Assembly (NCBI RefSeq): GCF_025352425.1 | Contig: NZ_JANXTI010000065.1 | Location: 1 to 64,000 of the forward strand | Length of the DNA stretch: 64,000 nt | DNA from: Flavobacterium sp. | GTDB lineage: Bacteria > Bacteroidota > Bacteroidia > Flavobacteriales > Flavobacteriaceae | Reading direction: 5' to 3' | Part shown: piece by piece, positions 26,173 through 33,988 of the stretch | Layout: every line of letters starts with the position of its first letter | How positions within the stretch are numbered: the first letter of the stretch is position 1 | Position numbers and translations under genes: made by a program | Notes under the pieces: generated by a model | The model's database searches: none | What the model was told of the DNA's origin: nothing | What the model saw: only the letters and a program-made list of their open reading frames with translations

Positions 26173-27057
26173 ATGGAACACAAAGCAGGTTTTGTAAATA
26201 TTATTGGAAACCCAAACGTTGGAAAATCAACTTTAATGAATGCGTTCGTCGGGGAGCGTTTGTCTATTATTACCTCAAAAGCACAAACGACACGTCATAG
26301 GATTTTGGGGATTGTAAACGGGGACGATTTCCAGGTTATCCTTTCGGACACACCGGGAATCATCAAGCCGGCATACGAAATGCAGAAATCGATGATGGAT
26401 TTTGTAAAATCGGCTTTCGAGGATGCTGATGTGTTGCTTTATATGGTTGAGATTGGGGAAAAGGAATTGAAGGATGAAGATTTCTTTACTAAAATCATCC
26501 ACGCTAAAATCCCGGTTTTGCTGCTTTTGAATAAAATTGATAAATCCAATCAGGAACAACTGGAGGAACAAATCGCCTTATGGAAGGAAAAAGTTCCGAA
26601 CGCAGAAATTTATCCGATTTCGGCTTTAGAGAATTTTAATGTAAAAGAAGTATTCGCCCGTATATTAGAATTACTTCCGGTTTCGCCTGCCTATTATCCA
26701 AAAGATGCCTTAACCGATAAACCGGAACGCTTCTTTGTAAACGAAACCATTCGGGAGAAAATCCTCTTGAATTATGATAAGGAAATTCCGTATGCGGTAG
26801 AAATTGAGACGGAGGAATTTCTGGAAGACGAAAAAATAATCCGAATCCGTTCTGTAATTATGGTGGAACGCGATACCCAAAAAGGAATCATCATCGGGCA
26901 TAAAGGCGCGGCTCTGAAAAGGGTTGGAGTCCAATCAAGGGAAGATTTAGAGAAATTCTTTGGAAAACAAATCCATATTGAATTGTATGTCAAAGTAAAC
27001 AAAGACTGGAGAAGCAATGCTTTTCAGTTGAGACGTTTTGGGTATAACCAGAAATAG
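26173..27057 (+). CDS. era: GTPase Era
   Basis: This 294-residue GTPase has G1 GNPNVGKS (about 11-18), G2 TTRHR, G3 DTPG, G4 NKID and G5 SAL. A C-terminal KH domain follows (VIMVERDTQKGIIIGHKG, about 235-252). Era binds the 3' end of 16S rRNA and helps mature the 30S subunit at the inner membrane. Start 26173 follows the promoter box, and the family begins with exactly this kind of short lead (MEHKAGFVNIIG). Confidence 0.97.
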   Translation: MEHKAGFVNIIGNPNVGKSTLMNAFVGERLSIITSKAQTTRHRILGIVNGDDFQVILSDTPGIIKPAYEMQKSMMDFVKSAFEDADVLLYMVEIGEKELKDEDFFTKIIHAKIPVLLLLNKIDKSNQEQLEEQIALWKEKVPNAEIYPISALENFNVKEVFARILELLPVSPAYYPKDALTDKPERFFVNETIREKILLNYDKEIPYAVEIETEEFLEDEKIIRIRSVIMVERDTQKGIIIGHKGAALKRVGVQSREDLEKFFGKQIHIELYVKVNKDWRSNAFQLRRFGYNQK

Positions 27058-27126
27058 AAGCGAGAAGCAAGAGACAAGAAGCAAGAAAAAACTTTGCAAC
27101 TTTGCGACTCTGTAACTTTGCAACTT
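27058..27126. repeat. Low-complexity repeats between era and der
   Basis: A purine-only stretch built on GAAGCAAGA words (27058-27089) runs into an 8-bp tandem repeat, AACTTTGC, AACTTTGC, GACTCTGT, AACTTTGC, AACTT (27090-27126). The first part is kin to the reverse strand of 19290-19388. Confidence 0.65.
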
Positions 27127-27151
27127 ACAATCAATTACCACTTTTTATACG

Positions 27152-27159
27152 TACTTTTG
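27152..27159 (+). promoter_or_regulatory. Candidate -7 box for der
   Basis: TACTTTTG matches TAnnTTTG, 19 bp before the der ATG. It suggests der has its own promoter despite lying downstream of era. Confidence 0.55.
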
Positions 27160-27178
27160 CACCAAATTTACAAAACGC

Positions 27179-28489
27179 ATGAACAATATAGTAGCCATAG
27201 TAGGAAGACCAAATGTAGGGAAATCTACTTTTTTTAATCGATTAATTAAAAGAAGGGAAGCTATTGTTGACTCAGTTAGTGGCGTTACCCGTGACCGAAA
27301 TTATGGAAAGAGTGAATGGAATGGAAAAGAGTTTTCTGTAATTGATACCGGCGGTTATATCAAAGGGTCGGATGATATTTTTGAAGGTGAAATCCGTCGT
27401 CAGGTAGAATTGGCTATTGATGAAGCGGATGCTATAATTTTTGTGGTGGATGTGGAAGAAGGCATTACCCCAATGGATGCAGAAGTTGCCAAATTACTCA
27501 GAAAAGTTACCAAACCGATTTTACTTGCCGTCAATAAAGTGGATAACGCGATGCGTGAAAAAGACGCAATTGAGTTTTACAATTTAGGCTTAGGCGAATA
27601 TTTTACCATCGCCAGCATCAGCGGAAGCGGAACAGGAGAACTTTTAGATGAATTGGTAAAAGTATTGCCCGAATTACCGGAAGTTTCAGAAGAAGAAGCG
27701 GCCTTACCAAGATTCTGTGTCGTTGGTCGTCCAAATGCAGGGAAATCATCGTTTATCAATGCCTTAATCGGAGAAGATAGATTTGTGGTTACCGATATTG
27801 CGGGCACAACGCGTGATGCTATAGATACAAAATACAATCGTTTTGGTTTTGAATTCAATTTGGTTGATACAGCCGGAATCCGCAGAAAAGCCAAAGTAAA
27901 GGAAGATTTAGAATTTTATTCGGTGATGCGTTCCGTTCGTGCGATTGAGCATTCCGATGTAATTATATTACTGATTGATGCTACCCGTGGTTTTGAAGGA
28001 CAGGACCAGAGTATTTTCTGGCTTGCCGAAAAGAACAGAAAAGGAGTTGTGATTTTGGTAAATAAATGGGATTTGATTGAAAAAGATACGATGTCAACAC
28101 GCGATTATGAAAACAAAATCCGTGAAGAATTAAAGCCTTTTACCGATGTGCCTATCATATTCGGATCCGCATTGACAAAACAACGTTTGTTAAAAGTACT
28201 CGAAACTACAGTTCAGGTTTTTGAAAATAGAAAACAACGTATCCAGACTTCAAAATTCAACGACTTCATGTTGAAATTAATCGAATCGCATCCGCCTCCT
28301 GCATTAAAAGGGAAATATGTAAAGATTAAATATTGCATGCAGTTGCCAACACCAACACCACAGTTTGTGTTTTTTGCCAATTTGCCACAGTATGTTCAGG
28401 AAGCCTACAAACGATTCCTGGAAAACAAAATCCGGGAAAACTGGGATTTCTCAGGGGTTCCGATTGATATTTATATTAGAGAGAAATAA
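27179..28489 (+). CDS. der: Ribosome biogenesis GTPase Der (EngA)
   Basis: This 436-residue protein has two tandem GTPase domains. The first has [12 protein letters not shown] and NKVD; the second has GRPNAGKS (about 183-190), DTAG and NKWD. The KH-like C-terminal domain carries [16 protein letters not shown]. Der is essential for 50S subunit assembly. Length and motif order are normal. The downstream terminator begins at its stop codon. Confidence 0.97.
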   Translation: MNNIVAIVGRPNVGKSTFFNRLIKRREAIVDSVSGVTRDRNYGKSEWNGKEFSVIDTGGYIKGSDDIFEGEIRRQVELAIDEADAIIFVVDVEEGITPMDAEVAKLLRKVTKPILLAVNKVDNAMREKDAIEFYNLGLGEYFTIASISGSGTGELLDELVKVLPELPEVSEEEAALPRFCVVGRPNAGKSSFINALIGEDRFVVTDIAGTTRDAIDTKYNRFGFEFNLVDTAGIRRKAKVKEDLEFYSVMRSVRAIEHSDVIILLIDATRGFEGQDQSIFWLAEKNRKGVVILVNKWDLIEKDTMSTRDYENKIREELKPFTDVPIIFGSALTKQRLLKVLETTVQVFENRKQRIQTSKFNDFMLKLIESHPPPALKGKYVKIKYCMQLPTPTPQFVFFANLPQYVQEAYKRFLENKIRENWDFSGVPIDIYIREK

Positions 28490-28520
28490 AAAAAGCTCGG
28501 TCATTTGACCGAGCTTTTTT
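28489..28520. terminator. Bidirectional terminator between der and the DUF6705 gene
   Basis: AAAAAAGCTCGGTCA pairs perfectly with TGACCGAGCTTTTTT around TT. It serves der on the plus strand and the convergent gene ending at 28530 on the minus strand. Confidence 0.9.
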
Positions 28521-28529
28521 TATTATAAA

Positions 28530-29156
28530 TTATTGTTTTATTAAAATGTAGTCTCCAGAATGAACTATAAAATCATTTGGTGGTTCGGGCTGTCCTTCTA
28601 TCCATGGGGTAGAATTACCTTCTGCTCTTATATTGATACTGATTGCCAACTGACTGTTATAAGTTATTCTTCTGACAATTATTCTTCCGAATAAACCACT
28701 ATCTACTTCTGTAAAGCCAAGTCTTAATCTTTTCTCATTAACTCCACAAGTAGGACATGGCGGTTTGCTAGTATTTCGGATTATAGAATTCCCAATTATA
28801 TGATGCTTTCGTTGATTATTATACTCAATATTAATATCGCTTAGAGTATTAATTTTTTCAACTCCATTTTCAATATATTGATATTCACCTATAATTAAAT
28901 CTTCATAGTATTTACCGTTATATTGCTGTGTTTTTTTAATTAATACTATTTTGAGAGCGGTGGTTCCATTAGTATATACCCAAGTGCCTTCATATGAATC
29001 CAACAAATTGTTTTGATCTTGATAGTATGCATCGGTATTTCTGGTGCCGTCTTTATCTATTATATTTATGACATCTGTTTGAGCATAACAACTTGTTACA
29101 AGTATTGTTAACGCAAAGTATATTGTTTTTTTCATTTTTTTCATTTTTAATTGCAT
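28530..29156 (-). CDS. DUF6705 family exported protein
   Basis: This protein of up to 208 residues shows the DUF6705 pattern: INIIDKDGTRNTDAYYQDQN, then the conserved EGTWVYTNGTTALKIVLIKK (about 55-74) and repeated beta strands. The N-terminus has a signal sequence with VTSC, which could be a lipobox or a type I cleavage site before YAQ. The first ATG (29156) overlaps the end of the upstream gene by 10 bp; ATGs at 29144 and 29135 are also possible. The overlap implies translational coupling with the JAMM-like lipoprotein. Function is unknown. Confidence 0.8.
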   Translation of the reverse strand: MQLKMKKMKKTIYFALTILVTSCYAQTDVINIIDKDGTRNTDAYYQDQNNLLDSYEGTWVYTNGTTALKIVLIKKTQQYNGKYYEDLIIGEYQYIENGVEKINTLSDINIEYNNQRKHHIIGNSIIRNTSKPPCPTCGVNEKRLRLGFTEVDSGLFGRIIVRRITYNSQLAISINIRAEGNSTPWIEGQPEPPNDFIVHSGDYILIKQ

Positions 29157-30523
29157 GGTATTGTTTTAACCAAATTTGAAACAGGATCATATATTAATTT
29201 ATTCCAACCAGTTAAAGTAGCATTGGCTTTATACAAAGATATATTAAAGCCATAAGTTTGACGAAGAAAATCACGTTCATAACTTGGATCATTATCATAT
29301 CTTTCTTTTAACATATCATCATAAATTTGAGTTACCTTATTTGGTTCACATCCTAGAAATTCTTCTTGTCCGTATAAATTGTCTATAGTATTTGCTGTTT
29401 CCGAACTAAAAGAAATCGCATACGTCAAATTTATGAAACCAGTGTCATCTTTACAAACTAATATTGAAGCTACTTCTTGTATATTGTTTGGATCTGTATA
29501 TTGTGCTATTTGGTGCATTGACATTACATCACTCCAAGAAAACATAGGATATGTATTAAAAGGATGTGTGTGCATAAACCCATAAAAAGTAGAGCCAATT
29601 TGTGGGTTTATTGAATTCAAAATAGTAGGAGGTGCCTGTGGTGAACTATATGATCCATTCTGGAATTTTCGTAAGTAAACGCCATTCTCTCCAGATTGGT
29701 TCAATGTGGCTTGGAGAGTTTGGATTTTAGATTTAATATTTGATTTTAAAGGAGAAAATAAGTTTCGCATGTTTCCACAAGGATTGGGTCCATCTAGGCT
29801 TGGTAATACAGGCTCTCCACTCACACTTCCACCACCACCTTCCTGATTATTTTGGTCAGGATTTTCAATATTTGGTTCAGGCGCATCCGGTGGAGGACTA
29901 CCATAACTAGGGCAAGCCATTATTTGTATTTGCGCCACGGCATGAAAAGTCTGACAGTTACAATTTGCTTCTCGTGGATGTTCGGGACCACAAGTGCAAA
30001 CATCAACCATTACTACGCCAACACATATTGGACTTTGATACATTGTTTTAGAACTGTAAATTACCTCTTTGTTAGCGGTATTCAAATAATTATAGATACC
30101 TTCTGTTTGTTGATCGGTTAGTTCAGTTTGCGGCATAATTTCAATAATTTGTTTTACAATTTCATCTGTATTGTCTTTATAAACAAACAGGTTGTAAAAC
30201 TTGCTATCTTCAGGAACAAATTTAGGGTCTAATTTCATTGAATAAACTAAATAATTGTTTTGCAAAGATTTGACTTGAGTTGTGTCAATATCAAAATCTT
30301 CCATATTTCTTGCATTCGCAGAAAGAGATAATGACATTCCAGTGCCAAAACGTGGTTGCCCAATTTCGTTTTTAAACTGTTGAAAAGAAATCACTCGCCG
30401 CATTTGTTTGCCGCCGTCAGATTCTTGTACAAAATCTTTTTCGGCTTCACAGCTGACAAAAGTAATGCCAATCAAAAGTAAACCAAGAAATGAAAAAATA
30501 AATCGGTTTGGTTGTTTCTTCAT
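29147..30523 (-). CDS. Lipoprotein with a JAMM/MPN-like metallohydrolase motif
   Basis: This 458-residue protein has a lipoprotein signal ending FVSC (C25). The middle has a Cys-rich patch (VDVCTCGPEHPREANCNC, 173-190) and a Gly/Pro/Asn linker (about 205-245). The C-terminal domain contains GFMHTHPFNTYPMFSWSD: H318, H320, S329 and D332 fit the JAMM signature HxHx(7-8)SxxD. A Glu such as E279 could complete it. JAMM domains are zinc isopeptidases or hydrolases and are normally cytoplasmic, so a lipid-anchored envelope version is unusual. It overlaps the DUF6705 gene by 10 bp. I know of no named function for this architecture. Confidence 0.75.
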   Translation of the reverse strand: MKKQPNRFIFSFLGLLLIGITFVSCEAEKDFVQESDGGKQMRRVISFQQFKNEIGQPRFGTGMSLSLSANARNMEDFDIDTTQVKSLQNNYLVYSMKLDPKFVPEDSKFYNLFVYKDNTDEIVKQIIEIMPQTELTDQQTEGIYNYLNTANKEVIYSSKTMYQSPICVGVVMVDVCTCGPEHPREANCNCQTFHAVAQIQIMACPSYGSPPPDAPEPNIENPDQNNQEGGGGSVSGEPVLPSLDGPNPCGNMRNLFSPLKSNIKSKIQTLQATLNQSGENGVYLRKFQNGSYSSPQAPPTILNSINPQIGSTFYGFMHTHPFNTYPMFSWSDVMSMHQIAQYTDPNNIQEVASILVCKDDTGFINLTYAISFSSETANTIDNLYGQEEFLGCEPNKVTQIYDDMLKERYDNDPSYERDFLRQTYGFNISLYKANATLTGWNKLIYDPVSNLVKTIPCN

Positions 30524-30577
30524 ACATAATATTTAGTTGGTTGATAAAGCTGTAAACCTACAAGTTAAAAATCACAA

Positions 30578-30603
30578 AAATATCCCCACTAGTGGGGATA
30601 TTT
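30578..30603 (-). terminator. Terminator of the lemA-TPM operon
   Basis: AAATATCCCCACT is followed directly by its reverse complement, giving a perfect 26-bp palindrome. On the minus strand it is followed by a T run. It lies just after the stop codon of the TPM gene. Confidence 0.75.
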
Positions 30604-30626
30604 ATATTTATTAAATAGATTGATAA

Positions 30627-31424
30627 TTACCAGCTTCCACCAGCGCCACCGCCTGAAAATCCGCCGCCGCCGAAGCCACCACCGAATCCGCCTCCGCCAC
30701 CGGAACTTCCTCCTCCAAAACCACCACCAAATCCGCCACCTCCGCTTCTGCCAAGAGCGCTTAACAGGATGATATCGGCAAGACCTATTCCGCCGCCGCC
30801 TGAATTTCCCCCGTTGTTTTTGCTTTTGGAGATAATGATGAGGATAACGATTACGATAATGATTATGGGTAGAATTGGAAAGCTTTCTTCTTTATTGGTT
30901 ACTTTTCGTTCGGCTTTGTATTTTCCTGTGAACACATTAAACAGTGCATCAGCACCTTTGTCCAATCCATTGTAATAACTTCCTGCTTTGAATTCGGGAA
31001 TAATAATATTTCTAATGATTTCTCCGTTTTGCCCTGCTGTCAATCGGTCTTCCAAACCATAACCCGGTGCAATCCAGATTTTGTGTTCCTTATTGGCAAC
31101 CAAAATAAAAACACCATTGTCTTCTTTGGCTTGACCAACGCCCCATTCGTGACCCCATTTTGGTGCCAGGATTCCGATATCCTCTCCTTTCAGGCTTTCA
31201 ATAGTTACCACCACAATTTGGGTAGAAGTAGAGTCGGAATACCGAATCAGTTTTTCTTCTAACTGCATTTTTTCATTAGCACTTAAAACATTGGCATAGT
31301 CATATACGGAAGTTTGCAGTTCAGGAACTTTAGGAATTGTATACTGTGCAAAACTGACTTGAGTAACCAAAAAACAAACAAACAGTTTTAGGAAAATGGA
31401 GATATTCTTTTTGTACTGTATCAT
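30627..31424 (-). CDS. TPM-domain membrane protein with Gly-rich tail (YgcG-like)
   Basis: This 265-residue protein has an N-terminal signal (ending VSFAQ) and a TPM fold at about 35-175 (VYDYANVLSANEKMQLEEKL, VVVTIESLKGEDI, GVFILVANKEHKIWIAPGYG). One transmembrane helix follows (LPIIIIVIVILIII), and the tail is nearly pure Gly, Ser and Phe. The TPM domain would face the periplasm. TPM proteins regularly pair with LemA, as here, but their function is unclear; phosphatase activity is known for plant TLP18.3. It overlaps the upstream gene by 4 bp (ATGA), indicating coupling. Confidence 0.9.
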   Translation of the reverse strand: MIQYKKNISIFLKLFVCFLVTQVSFAQYTIPKVPELQTSVYDYANVLSANEKMQLEEKLIRYSDSTSTQIVVVTIESLKGEDIGILAPKWGHEWGVGQAKEDNGVFILVANKEHKIWIAPGYGLEDRLTAGQNGEIIRNIIIPEFKAGSYYNGLDKGADALFNVFTGKYKAERKVTNKEESFPILPIIIIVIVILIIISKSKNNGGNSGGGGIGLADIILLSALGRSGGGGFGGGFGGGSSGGGGGFGGGFGGGGFSGGGAGGSW

Positions 31425-31861
31425 TCTCCTATAGATATTTCGTTTGACAATTCATCGGTATCGCCTTCAGCATAAGGGAAATATTTTTGAAGTTGCTCTC
31501 CTGCATTCAGGATGCCATCGATTAAGCCTTGTTTGAAATTCCCATTTTGGAAATGACTCTGCATAACGTCTTTGGTACAATTCCAAAAATCATCAGCCAC
31601 TTTTTCGTCAATTCCCTTATCGCCATAAATAGCAAACTGTTTGCTTATTACGGCCACATAAATTATAACGCCATTGCGTTCCTGGGTGTTTTCCATGTTA
31701 AGGGAACGGAATACTTCCATAGCCCTGTCAATAGCAGCCATGGAAGATTGCTTCTCTATATGTACCCTGATTTCTCCGGAAGTATTTTTTTCGGCTTTGC
31801 CAATAGCTTCAACAATTTCCTGTTCTTCGGCTTTTGTTAAAAACTCTTCTACTTTAGACAT
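31421..31861 (-). CDS. TPM-domain protein without membrane anchor
   Basis: This 146-residue protein is a lone TPM domain (EIVEAIGKAEKNTSGEIRVH, then RNGVIIYVAVISKQFAIYGD and GILNAGEQLQKYFP). It has no signal peptide or membrane helix, unlike the downstream TPM gene, so it should be cytoplasmic. It is the middle gene of lemA-TPM-TPM, with a 5-bp gap to lemA and a 4-bp overlap to the next gene. Confidence 0.9.
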   Translation of the reverse strand: MSKVEEFLTKAEEQEIVEAIGKAEKNTSGEIRVHIEKQSSMAAIDRAMEVFRSLNMENTQERNGVIIYVAVISKQFAIYGDKGIDEKVADDFWNCTKDVMQSHFQNGNFKQGLIDGILNAGEQLQKYFPYAEGDTDELSNEISIGE

Positions 31862-31866
31862 TGCTG

Positions 31867-32460
31867 TTAGAATTTAACATCCGGAGCTTTGTCGGCACCT
31901 GCGGCAGCTTCAAAATATGGTTTTTGCTTAAGGCCATACATTCCTGCCAAAATATTTCTAGGGAAGGTGTTGATGTTGTTATTATAAGGTTTAACTGTTT
32001 CGTTAAAACGGGTTCTTGCCGTTAAAATTTGATTTTCTGTACTGGCCAATTCGTCCTGAAGTTTCAGGAAATTTTGGTTTGCCTTTAAATCCGGATATTG
32101 TTCTACACTTACCAGTAATCTTGATAAAGCAGAGGAAACCCCAGACTGTGCTTGTTGAAATGAAGCCAATTGTTCCGGCGTAATATTACTTGGGTCAACA
32201 GTAACAGATGTAGCTTTAGCACGAGCCTCAATAACCGCTGTTAAAGTAGTTTGTTCATGTTTTGCATAGCCTTTTACGGTTTCAACTAAATTCGGAATAA
32301 GATCGGTTCTTCTCTGATAGGCAGTTTGAACATTACCCCAACTTTCTTTTATATCTTGCTCAAGCGTCACAGCCTTATTGTAAATGCCGCTAGCCCAGCT
32401 GTATAATATGAATAACACAACTACCACAATAATCCAAGGTAAAAATTTTCTAAAGTTCAT
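31867..32460 (-). CDS. lemA: LemA family protein
   Basis: This 197-residue protein has one N-terminal transmembrane helix (LPWIIVVVVLFILYSWASG). The LemA helical bundle follows: NKAVTLEQDIKESWGNVQTA, QRRTDLIPNLVETVKGYA, and the conserved TRFNETVKPYNNNINTFPRN near the C-terminus. LemA proteins are membrane proteins of unclear function, commonly next to TPM genes. This is the first gene of a three-gene operon ending at the 30578 terminator. Confidence 0.95.
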   Translation of the reverse strand: MNFRKFLPWIIVVVVLFILYSWASGIYNKAVTLEQDIKESWGNVQTAYQRRTDLIPNLVETVKGYAKHEQTTLTAVIEARAKATSVTVDPSNITPEQLASFQQAQSGVSSALSRLLVSVEQYPDLKANQNFLKLQDELASTENQILTARTRFNETVKPYNNNINTFPRNILAGMYGLKQKPYFEAAAGADKAPDVKF

Positions 32461-32496
32461 GTTTGTTTAATTTAAGTTTGTTTTTAATTTTTGATG

Positions 32497-32829
32497 CTAT
32501 AATTGATTTTTAATATTTACTAACTGCGCTTTAACCGTTTCCAGTTTGCTGATGATTTCATACTTGTCAAGCGTTTTCTTTTGCCCTTCTTTTAAATGTG
32601 TTTTGGCGCCTTCAAGCGTAAAGCCGCGCTCTTTAACCAAATGATAAATCAGTTGGAGATTCTTCACGTCCTCGGGAGTGAACATTCGGTTGCCTTTCGC
32701 ATTTTTCTTAGGTTTCAGGATGTCGAATTCCTTGTCCCAAAAACGGATTAGCGATGTGTTTACATTAAAGGCTTTGGAGACTTCTCCAATGCTGTAATAT
32801 CTTTTGTCTGGATTGAGTTCTATATGCAT
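32497..32829 (-). CDS. MerR-family transcriptional regulator
   Basis: This 110-residue protein begins with a MerR winged helix (KRYYSIGEVSKAFNVNTSLI, RFWDKEFDILKPKKNAKGNR). A dimerisation coiled coil follows (KYEIISKLETVKAQLVNI). It lacks an effector domain, as in the short MerR proteins common in Bacteroidota. Its ATG shares one base with the stop of the M23 peptidase gene (TAATG), so the two are coupled. Confidence 0.93.
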   Translation of the reverse strand: MHIELNPDKRYYSIGEVSKAFNVNTSLIRFWDKEFDILKPKKNAKGNRMFTPEDVKNLQLIYHLVKERGFTLEGAKTHLKEGQKKTLDKYEIISKLETVKAQLVNIKNQL

Positions 32830-33809
32830 TAGTCTAGCGATTGATTTTCTTGATTAGCTAATTTTGAAATGGCGGTATATTCGGCTGCCGAGATATTTCC
32901 GTAATAAAAATTTATTGGGTTAACCACCTTGCCGTCTTTATGGACTTCATAATGCAGATGCGGTGCTTCACTTCTTCCGGTGCTTCCCACGAAGCCTATA
33001 ACATCGCCCCGCTTTATCCTTTGCCCCGCGCGGCATTTGTATTTACTTAAATGACCATACAGTGTTGAGTAACCGTAGCCGTGTCGGATTTCTATGTGAT
33101 TTCCATAACCCGATTTAGAATTGTCGGCAGCAGCTACAACACCGTCACCCGTAGCAAAAATAGGCGTTCCGGTGCTCGCGGTGAAATCCATGCCTTCGTG
33201 CATTTTTCTAACTTTCGTAAACGGATCGCTGCGGTATCCAAAACCGGAAGCAATGCGTTTTAATTGCTCATTCTTTACGGGCTGAATAGCCGGAATCGCG
33301 GCAAGTAATTTATTTTTTTCCTTGGCCAGTTTCAAAATTTCGTCTAAGGATTTCGACTGTATCGCCAACTCTTTGGAAATAATGTCAACACGTTTTGAAG
33401 TCTTTATAACCAATTCGGAGTTGTTGAATCCTTCCAGTTCTTTGTATCGGTTCACACCTCCAAAACCTGCCTTACGCTGTTCGGTTGGAATGGGTGAGGT
33501 ATTAAAATAGGCGCGGTAAATATTGTTATCCCTGTTGGCGACATCGTCAAGAACATCGGCAACTTCATCCATTTTTTTATTCAAAATGGCATAGCGAAGT
33601 TTCATCGTTTCAATTTCACGCGACTGCAGTCTGTCTTTCGGAGTTTCTAAATAAGATGAGTTCAATAAGGCCACAAAACATAAAAATCCAAAAAGTGAAG
33701 AAGCAAGTAAAAACAAACCAATATATCCCAACTTTTTGGACAGTTTTGTTTTTATTTTTCGGTAAGCCAAACTTTCGCTATCGAAATAATACTTTACTTT
33801 CTTCGCCAT
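32829..33809 (-). CDS. M23-family membrane-anchored peptidoglycan peptidase
   Basis: This 326-residue protein has one transmembrane helix near 28-50 (LGYIGLFLLASSLFGFLCFV). A coiled-coil region follows (about 60-165), then an M23 LytM domain with zinc ligands H204 and D208 (MHEGMDF), the YGNHIEIRHGYGYSTLYGHL strand block and HLHYEV at 284-289. Zinc ligands and catalytic His are all present, so it should be an active endopeptidase cutting cell-wall cross-links, rather than an EnvC-type activator. It overlaps the MerR start by one base. Confidence 0.94.
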   Translation of the reverse strand: MAKKVKYYFDSESLAYRKIKTKLSKKLGYIGLFLLASSLFGFLCFVALLNSSYLETPKDRLQSREIETMKLRYAILNKKMDEVADVLDDVANRDNNIYRAYFNTSPIPTEQRKAGFGGVNRYKELEGFNNSELVIKTSKRVDIISKELAIQSKSLDEILKLAKEKNKLLAAIPAIQPVKNEQLKRIASGFGYRSDPFTKVRKMHEGMDFTASTGTPIFATGDGVVAAADNSKSGYGNHIEIRHGYGYSTLYGHLSKYKCRAGQRIKRGDVIGFVGSTGRSEAPHLHYEVHKDGKVVNPINFYYGNISAAEYTAISKLANQENQSLD

Positions 33810-33988
33810 TTTTTATTTTATGCTATTTTTGTGGAAGTTTTAAAAACAATGGTTATACGAACAAATTTAACAAATGTTTCTGTCAATCCCTAAATTATTT
33901 TAGTGGATGTGGTTATTCGTGGATTCGGTTATTTGAAATCACCTAAACCAAATCACCGTATAACCAAATAACCGTATTAACACAAAAA

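Noticed and set aside
30640..30760. Gly-rich tandem coding repeat as a possible minisatellite or array element
   Set aside because: It is simply the Gly/Ser/Phe-rich tail of the TPM protein, a regular feature of the YgcG-like family.
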